Shown here piece by piece: positions 42,791 through 50,844 of a stretch of 64,000 nt of DNA. Below the pieces are notes generated by a model. It was not told the origin of the DNA, made no database searches, and saw nothing but the letters and a program-made list of their open reading frames with translations. Origin of the DNA: JAEYFP01 sp047602645. Lineage in GTDB: Bacteria > Bacillota > Clostridia > Lachnospirales > Lachnospiraceae. The translations under genes were made by a program, and so were the position numbers. The stretch lies in the NCBI GenBank assembly GCA_047602645.1, contig JASGGU010000004.1, positions 57,429 through 121,428 of the forward strand, given 5' to 3'. Position 1 is the stretch's first letter, and each line of letters begins with the position of its first letter.

Positions 42791-42930
42791 GATTTCAAAA
42801 TTATTTTCATTTCTTCCCGCTGCAGCTTGCTGATTTTATTGGACAGTGCTTTAGCCGACGGAAAATAGTCGGCAAGCTGCCGGCGGTTGAGGAGAATTTA
42901 CTCCAGGTTGAATTTTATCATCTTATTTTC
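42763..42930 (-). pseudogene. Remnant of a Crp/Fnr-family regulator (C-terminal HTH)
   Basis: On the minus strand one frame reads KMIKFNLE, stop, ILLNRRQLADYF, PSAKALSNKISKLQREEMK. This follows the closing DNA-binding helix-turn-helix of Crp/Fnr regulators (typically FNRQxLADYL...ALSxELSKMQREGLI). At least two in-frame TAA codons (42898-42900 and 42931-42933) interrupt it, and no start or effector domain is found upstream. It is a relic. It overlaps the ferritin 3' end by 28 bp. Confidence 0.6.
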
Positions 42931-43149
42931 TTAATATTCTCATTTGCATTGCCACGCAGCGCTGCTCACTTCGTTTTCTGTTCCATTAATTCCCGTAAAC
43001 AGATTTGATTTTTGATCTCACAAGAGTATTCCATACTATATAAAATAAATGTAAAATTGTGAAATCAGGCAGGAATAGCCTTTTGATTTTTCACATGATA
43101 GGATATAATAACATTATCTGACACGATTCGATAAAGGGGCTGGGATTAT
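42931..43149. other. Intergenic region before the GGDEF-EAL gene
   Basis: AT-rich, no gene. TGTGAAATCA (43058-43067) and TGATTTTTCACA (about 43084-43095) form an imperfect hairpin around GGC/GCC. TATAAT at 43104-43109 is the likely -10 box for the gene at 43150, with only a weak -35 overlapping the hairpin, so the hairpin could be a regulator site. Confidence 0.45.
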
Positions 43150-45729
43150 ATGCCGAGAGAAAATAAAAAGCTGATACGACTGATCGCGATAGGGTCCGCT
43201 TTGGCAGGAGTGCTTCTGTTTGCTTTGATTTATTATTTTTTCTTTTACAGGGAGAATAGTATCGTGGTTGACAGGAACTATTTGCCGGATAAGCATGTGC
43301 TTTTTATCAGCTCATACAGTGAAAGTTTTGATACGATTGACTTACAGAAGACAGGAATCAAACGGGCATTTGAAGGCAGCAACATCCAACTTGAGATTGC
43401 CTATATGGATATGAAAAATTATGATGATCAGGCAAATGTGGATCTATTTTACCAGACACTACGTTATAAGCTTGCAAATACGGGAACGTATGATGCACTC
43501 CTGATCGGGGATGACGCCGCCCTACAATTTGCCGAGGCACATCGGGAAGAGTTATTTCCGGATACCCCAATGGTATTTTTCTGTATCAATGATTTGGAAT
43601 ATGCATTGAAGGTCGGTGAGAACTCGTATATTACCGGTGCTGTGGAGGATTTTTATTTACAGGATACAATTGATATAGCGATTCGGTTTCAGCCGGGGGC
43701 CGGAAAAATCATTGCTATTTATGACGGTACATTGACGGGACAGGGAGATGCGAAGCAATTTTATGCCTTGGAGGGAAGTTATCCGGCCTATGAGTTTTCT
43801 GGAATTAATACATCGGAATATACGCTGGAGCAGTTTGGAGAGCTGCTCGGCCGGATTTCCGGAGACAGTATTTTGATTTATATGAGCAGCTTTGAAGATG
43901 CGGATGGGAACTCGTATACGATATCTGACAGCACGCGATATATCGTTGCTCATGCAGGAGTGCCGGTATACAGGAATTCTGTCGGCGGGATCGGAGAAGG
44001 GCTGCTTGGCGGAAAAATTGTTTCTTACGAAGATTCCGGTTTTGAAGCCGGTTCGATGATCGTGGATATTTTAAACGGAAAAGATATCGCGAACATTCCG
44101 GTCGTTACAAAAGGCGAAAGCCAATACACGTTTGATTATCAGGTGCTAAAGCAATATGGGATCGATCTTTCTCTGGTTCCCACGGATGCCGTTATTGTCA
44201 ATAAGGAGCTGACAATTTTTGAAGCTTATCGGAGCGTTCTGGTTCCGGTGCTCGTGTTTGTTTTGCTGTGTCTCGTTGTTCTGCTTGCATTGATGGTCGA
44301 TAATCTGAGATGCCGCCGTCTGACAAGAGAGCTTCAATGCTCTCACGACGAGTTGACTGAGACGTATAATAAGCTGATTGTCGCGGAGGAGATGCTGAAA
44401 CAGCAATATGATGAAAATAGGGAATATACAGAATCACTTGAAAAGAAAGAGTCGTTTATCCGTTATCAGGCGGAGCATGATTATCTGACTGATCTTCCGA
44501 ACAGACGCTCTGCCATGGAGGAATTGAGCATCAGGCTCGAAGCGAAGATCGAATGCACCGTTATTATTGTTGACATCGATGAGTTTAAAGAAATTAATGA
44601 TTCCTTCGGACATGCATGCGGAGATACGGTTTTACGGGAACTGTCTGGGCGCTTAAGGGAGTTGGCAAAGGAGGAGTTGTTTTATGCCGCGCGCTTTGGA
44701 GGAGACGAGTTCCTGATTATTATCAATAAAAGAGAGGTCAGTGCGGATGACAGCGAAGTGATCCGTCTTAAGCGTGTATTTGCAAAGCCTGTTGAATTCG
44801 AAGATAAGAAGCACTATATCAAAGTGAGCATGGGGATTGCTTCCGCTAAGGACGAAGTGGCGGAGGCAGGCGAGGTGGTTTCCGATGCGGATTTTGCAAT
44901 GTACGCGGCAAAGAAGTCGGGCGAAAACGAGTGTGTTTACTATGATGCGAGCATGAAGGATGAGGCCAACCAACGCAAGGAGATTCGAAGTATTATCGAC
45001 AGTGCTTGCAGGAATGACGGTTTTTATGTATTATATCAGCCCCAGGCTGATACAATGACGGGGATGATCAAGTGTTATGAGGCACTCGTCCGCCTGAAGG
45101 GTCACGCGATATCTCCCGCGCAGTTTATTAAAATTGCTGAGGAAACGGATTCCATTCTAATGATCGGCCGTATTGTCACAAAGAAAGTGATTGAGCAGAT
45201 TGCGTCATGGCGTGAACAGGGATATGAGGTGCATCCGGTTTCGATCAACTTTTCCAGCAAGCAGATACTCGACAAGGGATATGTTACTTATCTGGAAGAA
45301 CTTCTAGAAAAAAATAATGTTTCACCGGATCTGATCGAAATAGAAATTACAGAGAGTATTTTTATCAACAACAACGAGAAGGCCATGAAGCTGTTCAAAG
45401 ATTTTGAATCGATCGGGGTCGGTCTCGCACTTGATGATTTTGGTACCGGTTATTCGTCCATCAGCTATCTGACGTATATTCCGGTGCAAAAGATCAAGCT
45501 GGACAAATCTCTCGTGGATACCTTTTTAGTTGAGGGGAAAGATACGTTTATCGATAATATTGTCCGGCTGGCACACTGTCTGGGTCTTAAAATTACAATC
45601 GAGGGGATCGAAGAGGAGCACCAGCGCAACCGGTTAAAGGATTTTGCCTGTGATTATATTCAGGGTTATTATTTCAGCAGGCCTCTCGCAGGAGACGAGG
45701 TAATACGGTTATCAAATCCGATTAGATAG
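43150..45729 (+). CDS. Membrane-bound GGDEF-EAL protein with ABC-type substrate-binding sensor domain
   Basis: An 859-residue protein: TM1 (~9-33), an extracellular domain of the ABC_sub_bind type (~45-345, ISSYSESFDT, FLIGDDAALQFA-like passages, SYEDSGFEAGSMIVDIL), TM2 (~360-382), a short coiled coil, GGDEF (ARFGGDEF at ~514) and EAL (YEALVRL at ~643, DDFGTGYSSISYL later). Both catalytic signatures are intact, so it could make or degrade cyclic di-GMP in response to an extracellular ligand. The RxxD inhibitory site was not seen. Monocistronic. Confidence 0.92.
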   Translation: MPRENKKLIRLIAIGSALAGVLLFALIYYFFFYRENSIVVDRNYLPDKHVLFISSYSESFDTIDLQKTGIKRAFEGSNIQLEIAYMDMKNYDDQANVDLFYQTLRYKLANTGTYDALLIGDDAALQFAEAHREELFPDTPMVFFCINDLEYALKVGENSYITGAVEDFYLQDTIDIAIRFQPGAGKIIAIYDGTLTGQGDAKQFYALEGSYPAYEFSGINTSEYTLEQFGELLGRISGDSILIYMSSFEDADGNSYTISDSTRYIVAHAGVPVYRNSVGGIGEGLLGGKIVSYEDSGFEAGSMIVDILNGKDIANIPVVTKGESQYTFDYQVLKQYGIDLSLVPTDAVIVNKELTIFEAYRSVLVPVLVFVLLCLVVLLALMVDNLRCRRLTRELQCSHDELTETYNKLIVAEEMLKQQYDENREYTESLEKKESFIRYQAEHDYLTDLPNRRSAMEELSIRLEAKIECTVIIVDIDEFKEINDSFGHACGDTVLRELSGRLRELAKEELFYAARFGGDEFLIIINKREVSADDSEVIRLKRVFAKPVEFEDKKHYIKVSMGIASAKDEVAEAGEVVSDADFAMYAAKKSGENECVYYDASMKDEANQRKEIRSIIDSACRNDGFYVLYQPQADTMTGMIKCYEALVRLKGHAISPAQFIKIAEETDSILMIGRIVTKKVIEQIASWREQGYEVHPVSINFSSKQILDKGYVTYLEELLEKNNVSPDLIEIEITESIFINNNEKAMKLFKDFESIGVGLALDDFGTGYSSISYLTYIPVQKIKLDKSLVDTFLVEGKDTFIDNIVRLAHCLGLKITIEGIEEEHQRNRLKDFACDYIQGYYFSRPLAGDEVIRLSNPIR

Positions 45730-45832
45730 GTTTTTATTAATCCTTTTAGGGAAATTTTAGAATTATTTTGGAGGAAGTTCATTGCCTTTTTTGATAGAAC
45801 GGTTAAAATGTAATTATAGAAAGGTGATGAAT

Positions 45833-46228
45833 ATGCAGGAAAGATTAAGAAAATTTATGTATGGGCGCTACGGAACAGACCGGTTCTCCCAATTTTTGAT
45901 GGTTGTGGCATTGCTTGCGATGCTGCTGTCTTTATTTACGGGAGCGGATGTCTGCTATTGGATTGCGGCGGCGATTATCGGATATGCCTATTTTCGCGTG
46001 TTTTCCAGAAATCATGAAAGAAGGTATCAGGAAAATCAAAAGTATTTGCGGCAGACCTACCGGTTTAGAAGCTATTTTGGAAGAAAGAAGCTGGAATGGG
46101 TGCAGCGAAAGACGCATCATATTTATCGTTGTCCAAACTGCAGGCAGAAAATCCGGATTCCGAAGGGAAAGGGAAAAATTGTAGTAATGTGTCCGAAATG
46201 CCGTACGGAATTTACAAGAAGGAGTTAA
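45833..46228 (+). CDS. Zinc-ribbon membrane protein
   Basis: A 131-residue protein: a basic N-terminus, two hydrophobic segments (about 18-35 and 40-58), a basic linker and a C-terminal zinc ribbon CPNC...CPKC (about 100-126). ATG 45833 follows AAAGGTGATGAAT at normal distance; the earlier ATG 45827 is too close to the site and 45782 has none. It precedes a DUF5685 gene by 3 bp and a J-domain gene further on. Function unknown. Confidence 0.72.
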   Translation: MQERLRKFMYGRYGTDRFSQFLMVVALLAMLLSLFTGADVCYWIAAAIIGYAYFRVFSRNHERRYQENQKYLRQTYRFRSYFGRKKLEWVQRKTHHIYRCPNCRQKIRIPKGKGKIVVMCPKCRTEFTRRS

Positions 46229-46231
46229 CGG

Positions 46232-47062
46232 ATGTTTGGATATGTAATTATCAACCAGCAGGAAATGAAGTTTAAGGATTATGAAAAATATCGGTCCTAT
46301 TACTGCGGTCTTTGCCAGAGCCTGAAAAAGCGTTACGGTCTGGCCGGGCAGATGTCTTTGACTTATGATATGACATTCCTGATCCTGCTTTTGACGGCCC
46401 TGTATGAGCCTCAGACGCTCGAATCTGCCTGTACGTGTATTGCGCATCCGTTTGAAAAGCATAGGATGCGGGCAAATATTTATACGGATTATGCGGCAGA
46501 CCTCAACTTGCTTCTCACCTATGAAAAATGTATGGACGATTGGCAGGATGAAAAAAAGCTGGTAAAAAGGGGGTATGCCGCATTGCTTTTGCCAAAGGTA
46601 AAACAGATTGCGGCAAAATATCCTGAAAAATCAGCCGTTATTCGTGAGGAACTGCAAAAAATACAAAAAATGGAAATTGGAAAAGAGCAGGATATCGATA
46701 TTCCGGCAGGTGCATTCGGTCGGATTATGGCGGAAATATTCGCTTTTCGTGCGGACGAGTGGGAAAAGGACTTAAGGGAGACCGGTTTTTTTCTCGGGAA
46801 ATTTATTTATCTGATGGATGCGTATCTCGACATGGAGAAGGATCAAAAGAGCGGAAACTACAATCCGTTTCTATTAAGGAAACAGCCGGTCGACGCGGAT
46901 GCGGAGCAGATCCTGCTGATGATGATGGCGGCGTGCTCCAAAGCGTTTGAGAGGCTTCCGATTGTTGAGGACGTGGAAATTCTGCGAAATATTTTGTATT
47001 CCGGCGTTTGGTGCCGGTACCATGCTTCAAAGAGTCCGTCGGAGGCCAAGGCAGTTAAATAA
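46232..47062 (+). CDS. DUF5685 family protein
   Basis: A 276-residue protein starting MFGYVIINQQEMKFKDYEKY with paired Cys in YYCGLCQSL (~30) and CTCIAHPF, and Asp-rich helices (LLTYEKCMDDWQDEK, YLMDAYLDMEKDQKSGNYNPF). The latter resemble the DDxxD-like motifs of all-helical enzymes. I recognise it as DUF5685, of unknown function. Its start lies 3 bp after the zinc-ribbon gene and a J-domain gene follows 51 bp later; the trio seems to be a unit. Confidence 0.75.
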   Translation: MFGYVIINQQEMKFKDYEKYRSYYCGLCQSLKKRYGLAGQMSLTYDMTFLILLLTALYEPQTLESACTCIAHPFEKHRMRANIYTDYAADLNLLLTYEKCMDDWQDEKKLVKRGYAALLLPKVKQIAAKYPEKSAVIREELQKIQKMEIGKEQDIDIPAGAFGRIMAEIFAFRADEWEKDLRETGFFLGKFIYLMDAYLDMEKDQKSGNYNPFLLRKQPVDADAEQILLMMMAACSKAFERLPIVEDVEILRNILYSGVWCRYHASKSPSEAKAVK

Positions 47063-47113
47063 CAGGATTTTGGTTTTAGATAAATGGTAACTAATGAATG
47101 GAGATTAAAATAG

Positions 47114-47767
47114 ATGAAAAATCCCTATTTGGTACTCGGGGTAAAGGAAGATGCCACAAATGATGAAATTAAAACGGCATATCGGGCATTGAGCCGGAAA
47201 TACCATCCGGATGCCAATATAAACAATCCAAATAAGGCCGCGGCGGAAGAAAAATTCAAGGAAGTGCAGCAGGCTTACGAACAGATCATAGATGAGCGGG
47301 AACATGGCTACACCGGCTATTCACGCGGCAGGTACGGCTTTGGCGATGCAGGAAGAGAAAGCTACGGCGGCAGTGATGAAGATGCACTTCATATGCAGGC
47401 GGCGGGAACTTATATCAACAACGGCCGGTATGAGGAGGCTTGGAATCTGCTGCGCAGTATGAAGGAGAGAAGTGCGCCCTGGTATTATTATGCGGGTGCG
47501 GCCAATGCGGGGATGGGCAATAATGTGCAGGCGCTGGATTTTGCCAGAATGGCATGCGAGCTGGAACCGGGAAATCTCCGGTATCAATTGTTTTTGCAGC
47601 AATTGCAGTCTGGCGGAAGCTGGTACCGGGATATGCAAAGCCCTTACGGAGAGAGCAGTGCGGGTGGCAGCAGTCTCTGTCTGAAGCTGTGTTTTTGGAA
47701 TCTTGTCTGCAATTTATTTTGCGGAGGAGGCGGACTTTGCTTTGGAAACGGCATGAGGCCAATGTGA
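47114..47767 (+). CDS. J-domain (DnaJ-like) protein
   Basis: A 217-residue protein: an N-terminal J domain (about 3-65) with the HPD motif in SRKYHPDANIN (~33), a Gly/Tyr/Arg-rich linker (70-95), TPR-like helices (about 95-170) and a Cys-rich C-terminus (CLKLCFW...CNLFCGGGGLC). It lacks the DnaJ zinc-finger and substrate domains, so it is a specialised co-chaperone that would recruit DnaK to the neighbouring products. ATG 47114 has no strong site directly upstream. Confidence 0.85.
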   Translation: MKNPYLVLGVKEDATNDEIKTAYRALSRKYHPDANINNPNKAAAEEKFKEVQQAYEQIIDEREHGYTGYSRGRYGFGDAGRESYGGSDEDALHMQAAGTYINNGRYEEAWNLLRSMKERSAPWYYYAGAANAGMGNNVQALDFARMACELEPGNLRYQLFLQQLQSGGSWYRDMQSPYGESSAGGSSLCLKLCFWNLVCNLFCGGGGLCFGNGMRPM

Positions 47768-47782
47768 TGCAGGAAGACACGC

Positions 47783-48562
47783 TTAGCGGGCTTTATAGCC
47801 AAGCTCGCGAGACAGCTTCAGGCATGCGCTTGTGAGAAGCGGAATCAACTCCTGCATCCGCTCATTGGACATTCTTGCAGCCGCGGCCGAAATGCTGATG
47901 GCATAATTTGCCGTACCGCTGTAATCCTTGATGTTCGACGCGATGCAGCGGACGCCGACTTCGTTTTCCTCGTTGTCCATTGCATAACCAAGTCTTCGGA
48001 TCGCCGCAAGCTCTTTTAAAAGCGGTTCCATTTCCAGAATCGTATAGTCTGTCTTTTTTTCCGGGCTGGAACTTTTCCAAATGCCCAGCACCTCTTCTTC
48101 GGATAATTCCGACATGATTGCTTTTCCCACAGCCGTGCAATAGAGCGGACTGATCATTCCGATAAAGGAGGCCATCCGCATGGCGCGTCCCTCATAGGAG
48201 GGCTCCAGTTTGCTGATATACATGACATGATTGTCCACACGTTTGACAAGATGAACCGTCTCACAGGACTGTTCCATCAGAAATCGCATATACGGCTGTG
48301 CGACCGATAAAATATCGATTTGTTTTAAAACCTTTCCTGCAATTGTCACGACCTTTAGGGTCATCTGGTATTTTAATGTTTCTTCGTTCTGTTTCACATA
48401 TCCCATATAAATCAAAGAATTTAAAAGGCGGTGAACCGTACTTTTATTTAATAAGAGCATGCTGCTGATTTCCAGGAGGCCGCACGGCCCTTTTTCTGTC
48501 AGCACATCAATGACCTGAAAGATTCTGTCCGCAGACTGGACGGGATTTTTATCATGTTCCAT
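47783..48562 (-). CDS. IclR family transcriptional regulator (KdgR-like)
   Basis: A 259-residue repressor: N-terminal winged helix (about 10-70, LLEISSMLLLNKSTVHRLLNSL) and a C-terminal IclR effector domain (about 75-255, PLYCTAVGKAIMSELSEEE, GVRCIASNIKDYSG). ATG 48562 follows AAAGGATATGACGAC. It is divergent from the KDPG aldolase/KDG kinase genes, whose promoter carries a palindromic operator. This fits a KdgR-type repressor responding to KDG or KDPG; the ligand is inferred from context. Confidence 0.88.
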   Translation of the reverse strand: MEHDKNPVQSADRIFQVIDVLTEKGPCGLLEISSMLLLNKSTVHRLLNSLIYMGYVKQNEETLKYQMTLKVVTIAGKVLKQIDILSVAQPYMRFLMEQSCETVHLVKRVDNHVMYISKLEPSYEGRAMRMASFIGMISPLYCTAVGKAIMSELSEEEVLGIWKSSSPEKKTDYTILEMEPLLKELAAIRRLGYAMDNEENEVGVRCIASNIKDYSGTANYAISISAAAARMSNERMQELIPLLTSACLKLSRELGYKAR

Positions 48563-48701
48563 GTCGTCATATCCTTTCACAAAATTATGGCTATTATAGC
48601 ATCCCGGTTACAAAAACTCAAGAGGGAGACCGCGCAGGTTTTTTTCCCAATAAAAAAAGAAGCGACAGCTGTCATTTTTGTATAAAAACAAAGGAAACAT
48701 A

Positions 48702-48729
48702 TTGACAGACTGGTAATTTTGTATATAAT
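48702..48729 (+). promoter_or_regulatory. Promoter of the KDPG aldolase/KDG kinase operon
   Basis: TTGACA (48702-48707), 16 bp, TATAAT (48724-48729): perfect boxes, 65 bp before the gene at 48795. Confidence 0.85.
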
Positions 48730-48749
48730 AAAATTAAATTAATTTTAAA

Positions 48750-48778
48750 TTATGAAACACAGTTCCATAATATGAAAC
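48750..48778. promoter_or_regulatory. IclR/KdgR-type operator
   Basis: TTATGAAAC-ACA-GTTCCATAA (48750-48770) is a 9+3+9 palindrome with one mismatch, followed by another TATGAAAC half-site at 48771-48778, exactly 20 bp after the first. It lies just downstream of the -10 box, where binding would repress the operon. IclR regulators commonly bind such GAAAC/GTTTC elements. Confidence 0.65.
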
Positions 48779-48794
48779 AAAGGAAGGAAAGAAT

Positions 48795-49760
48795 ATGAAT
48801 GAGAAATTAAAAGCAATTTCTAAAATAGGAATTGTGCCGGTCATCAAGATAGAGCAAGCCGAAAAGGCCGTGCCGTTAGCAAAGGCGCTCTGTGAAGGGG
48901 GGATTCCATGTGCGGAGGTGACGTTTCGGACAACAGCCGCGCCGGAAGCGATCAGAGCCATGCAGAAAGCATTTCCCGATATGCTGGTCGGAGCCGGAAC
49001 CGTGCTGACGATCGAACAGGTGGATCAAGCGGTTGCATCAGGCGCACAGTTTATCGTGAGTCCGGGATTTGATCAGAAGGTCCTGCAGTACTGTATTGAC
49101 AGGCAGATTACGATCGTGCCGGGCTGCAGCACGCCAAGCGAGGTGGCGCAGGCCGTCGTTATGGGACTTGAGGTCGTGAAGTTTTTTCCGGCGGAGGCGG
49201 CAGGCGGCATCCCGATGCTCAAAGCGCTTTCGGGGCCGTTTGGAAATGTAAAATTTATGCCGACCGGCGGAGTCAATCAGGAAAACCTGTCTGCTTATCT
49301 CAATACAAAAAATGTAATAGCGTGCGGGGGAAGTTGGATGGTGGATGCCAAGATGCTTGAGGTAGGCGATTTTGATGGAATTCGCCGGTTGACGGGAGAG
49401 GCGGTCAGTAGCATGCTCGGGTTTGAGGTCGCCCATATTGGTATTAATATGGAGGATGAAGGCAGTGCGGATGTGCTGACAGATGCAATTTCAAATATGT
49501 TTGGCTTTGACAAGAGATCCGGGAGCAGCTCCTTTTTTGCGGGGGATGGCTTGGAAATCATGAAACTTCCATACTTCGGGGCAAAGGGACATATTGCGAT
49601 TCGTACCGGCTATATTGAGCGGGCAGTCGATTATCTGAAACGGATGGGTTGTGAATTCAGGGAGGATTCCGCGAAATATGACGCTGAGAACCGACTGGCT
49701 GCCATTTATTTTAAGAAGGAGTTCGGAGGCTTTGCCTTTCATTTATTACAAAAAAAATAA
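48795..49760 (+). CDS. eda: KDPG/KHG aldolase fused to a C-terminal VOC-like domain
   Basis: A 321-residue protein. Residues 1-~210 form a complete KDPG/2-keto-4-hydroxyglutarate aldolase: catalytic Glu in AEVTFRTTAAPEA (~40), Schiff-base Lys in VVKFFPAEAAGG (~132), and GGVN...ACGGSWM. Residues ~215-320 resemble a vicinal-oxygen-chelate/glyoxalase fold (VAHIGINMED, HIAIRTGYIERAVDYLKRMG, AIYFKKEFGGFAFHLL). The aldolase cleaves KDPG to pyruvate and glyceraldehyde-3-phosphate, the end of hexuronate catabolism. The added domain's role is unknown. It is 12 bp ahead of the kinase gene. Confidence 0.9.
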   Translation: MNEKLKAISKIGIVPVIKIEQAEKAVPLAKALCEGGIPCAEVTFRTTAAPEAIRAMQKAFPDMLVGAGTVLTIEQVDQAVASGAQFIVSPGFDQKVLQYCIDRQITIVPGCSTPSEVAQAVVMGLEVVKFFPAEAAGGIPMLKALSGPFGNVKFMPTGGVNQENLSAYLNTKNVIACGGSWMVDAKMLEVGDFDGIRRLTGEAVSSMLGFEVAHIGINMEDEGSADVLTDAISNMFGFDKRSGSSSFFAGDGLEIMKLPYFGAKGHIAIRTGYIERAVDYLKRMGCEFREDSAKYDAENRLAAIYFKKEFGGFAFHLLQKK

Positions 49761-49772
49761 CGGAGGTAACTC

Positions 49773-50798
49773 ATGAATCATAAGGTAATTACATTTGGGG
49801 AAATTATGCTTCGTCTGGCACCGCAGGGCTATCTGCGATTTGTACAGGCGGACACCTTTGAGGTAACCTATGGAGGCGGTGAAGCCAATGTGGCGGTTTC
49901 TCTCGCAAACTACGGAATGGATGCGGCTTTTGTGACAAAGCTGCCGGCGCATGAGATCGGACAGGCTGCGCTTAATTCTCTCAGAAGGTACGGTGTGGAT
50001 ACATCCCATATTGCAAGGGGCGGCGAACGGCTCGGCATTTATTATCTTGAAAAGGGCGCCAGCCAGCGGCCTTCCAAGGTCATCTACGACCGTGCGGCTT
50101 CCTCGATGGCTTCCGCCGCCAAAGAGGATTTTGACTGGGATCAGATTTTTGAGGGTGCTTCCTGGTTCCATTTTACCGGAATCACACCGGCGCTCGGCGG
50201 CAGCATCGCCGATATCTGTCTGGAGGCATGCAAGGCGGCCAAGGCAAAAGGAATCACGGTAAGCTGTGACCTGAATTATCGCAAGAAGCTCTGGACAAAG
50301 GAAAAAGCGCGCGCTGTAATGAGTGAATTGTGCCGGTATGTGGATGTCTGCATCGCAAATGAAGAGGATGCGGGCGATGTATTCGGCATCAAGTCGGAAA
50401 ATACGGATGTGACGAGCGGCAAAGTCAACCATGAGGGCTACCGGGAGGTGGCGGGAAAGCTGGCCGATCAATTCGGGTTTAAAAAGGTGGCGATTACGCT
50501 TCGTACGTCTTTATCCGCCAATGACAATAAATGGGCGGCGATGTTGTATGACGGCGGAGAATGTTATTTCAGCAAAACCTACGATATTCATATTGTAGAC
50601 CGTGTGGGCGGCGGAGACTCGTTCGGAGCGGGACTGATCTATGCGGCTATGAATGGTTATGAACCGCAGGAGGCGCTTGAGTTCGCGGTTGCGGCAAGCT
50701 GCTTAAAGCACACGGTCGAGAGTGATTTTAATATGGTATCGGCAGAAGAAGTGACGGTGCTTACGGGCGGGGACGGCTCGGGCAGGGTACAGAGATGA
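49773..50798 (+). CDS. kdgK: 2-keto-3-deoxygluconate kinase (PfkB family)
   Basis: A 341-residue ribokinase-family enzyme: YGGGEANVAVSLANYG (~30-45, sugar binding), CDLNYRKKLW (~170) and the catalytic/anion-hole segment VGGGDSFGAGLIYA (~277). Phosphorylates KDG to KDPG, feeding the aldolase encoded just upstream. ATG 49773 follows CGGAGG. The gene converges on uxuB, separated by a symmetrical hairpin. Confidence 0.9.
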   Translation: MNHKVITFGEIMLRLAPQGYLRFVQADTFEVTYGGGEANVAVSLANYGMDAAFVTKLPAHEIGQAALNSLRRYGVDTSHIARGGERLGIYYLEKGASQRPSKVIYDRAASSMASAAKEDFDWDQIFEGASWFHFTGITPALGGSIADICLEACKAAKAKGITVSCDLNYRKKLWTKEKARAVMSELCRYVDVCIANEEDAGDVFGIKSENTDVTSGKVNHEGYREVAGKLADQFGFKKVAITLRTSLSANDNKWAAMLYDGGECYFSKTYDIHIVDRVGGGDSFGAGLIYAAMNGYEPQEALEFAVAASCLKHTVESDFNMVSAEEVTVLTGGDGSGRVQR

Positions 50799-50800
50799 CA

Positions 50801-50826
50801 GGAGGTCTTTTTGTTAAAAGACCTCC
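50801..50826. terminator. Symmetrical hairpin between kdgK and uxuB
   Basis: GGAGGTCTTTT (50801-50811) pairs perfectly with 50816-50826 around TGTT. The A/T run is inside the stem and readable on both strands, so it likely terminates both convergent transcripts, although no separate T tract follows. Confidence 0.65.
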
Positions 50827-50844
50827 GTATCAAAATGGTTTGAA

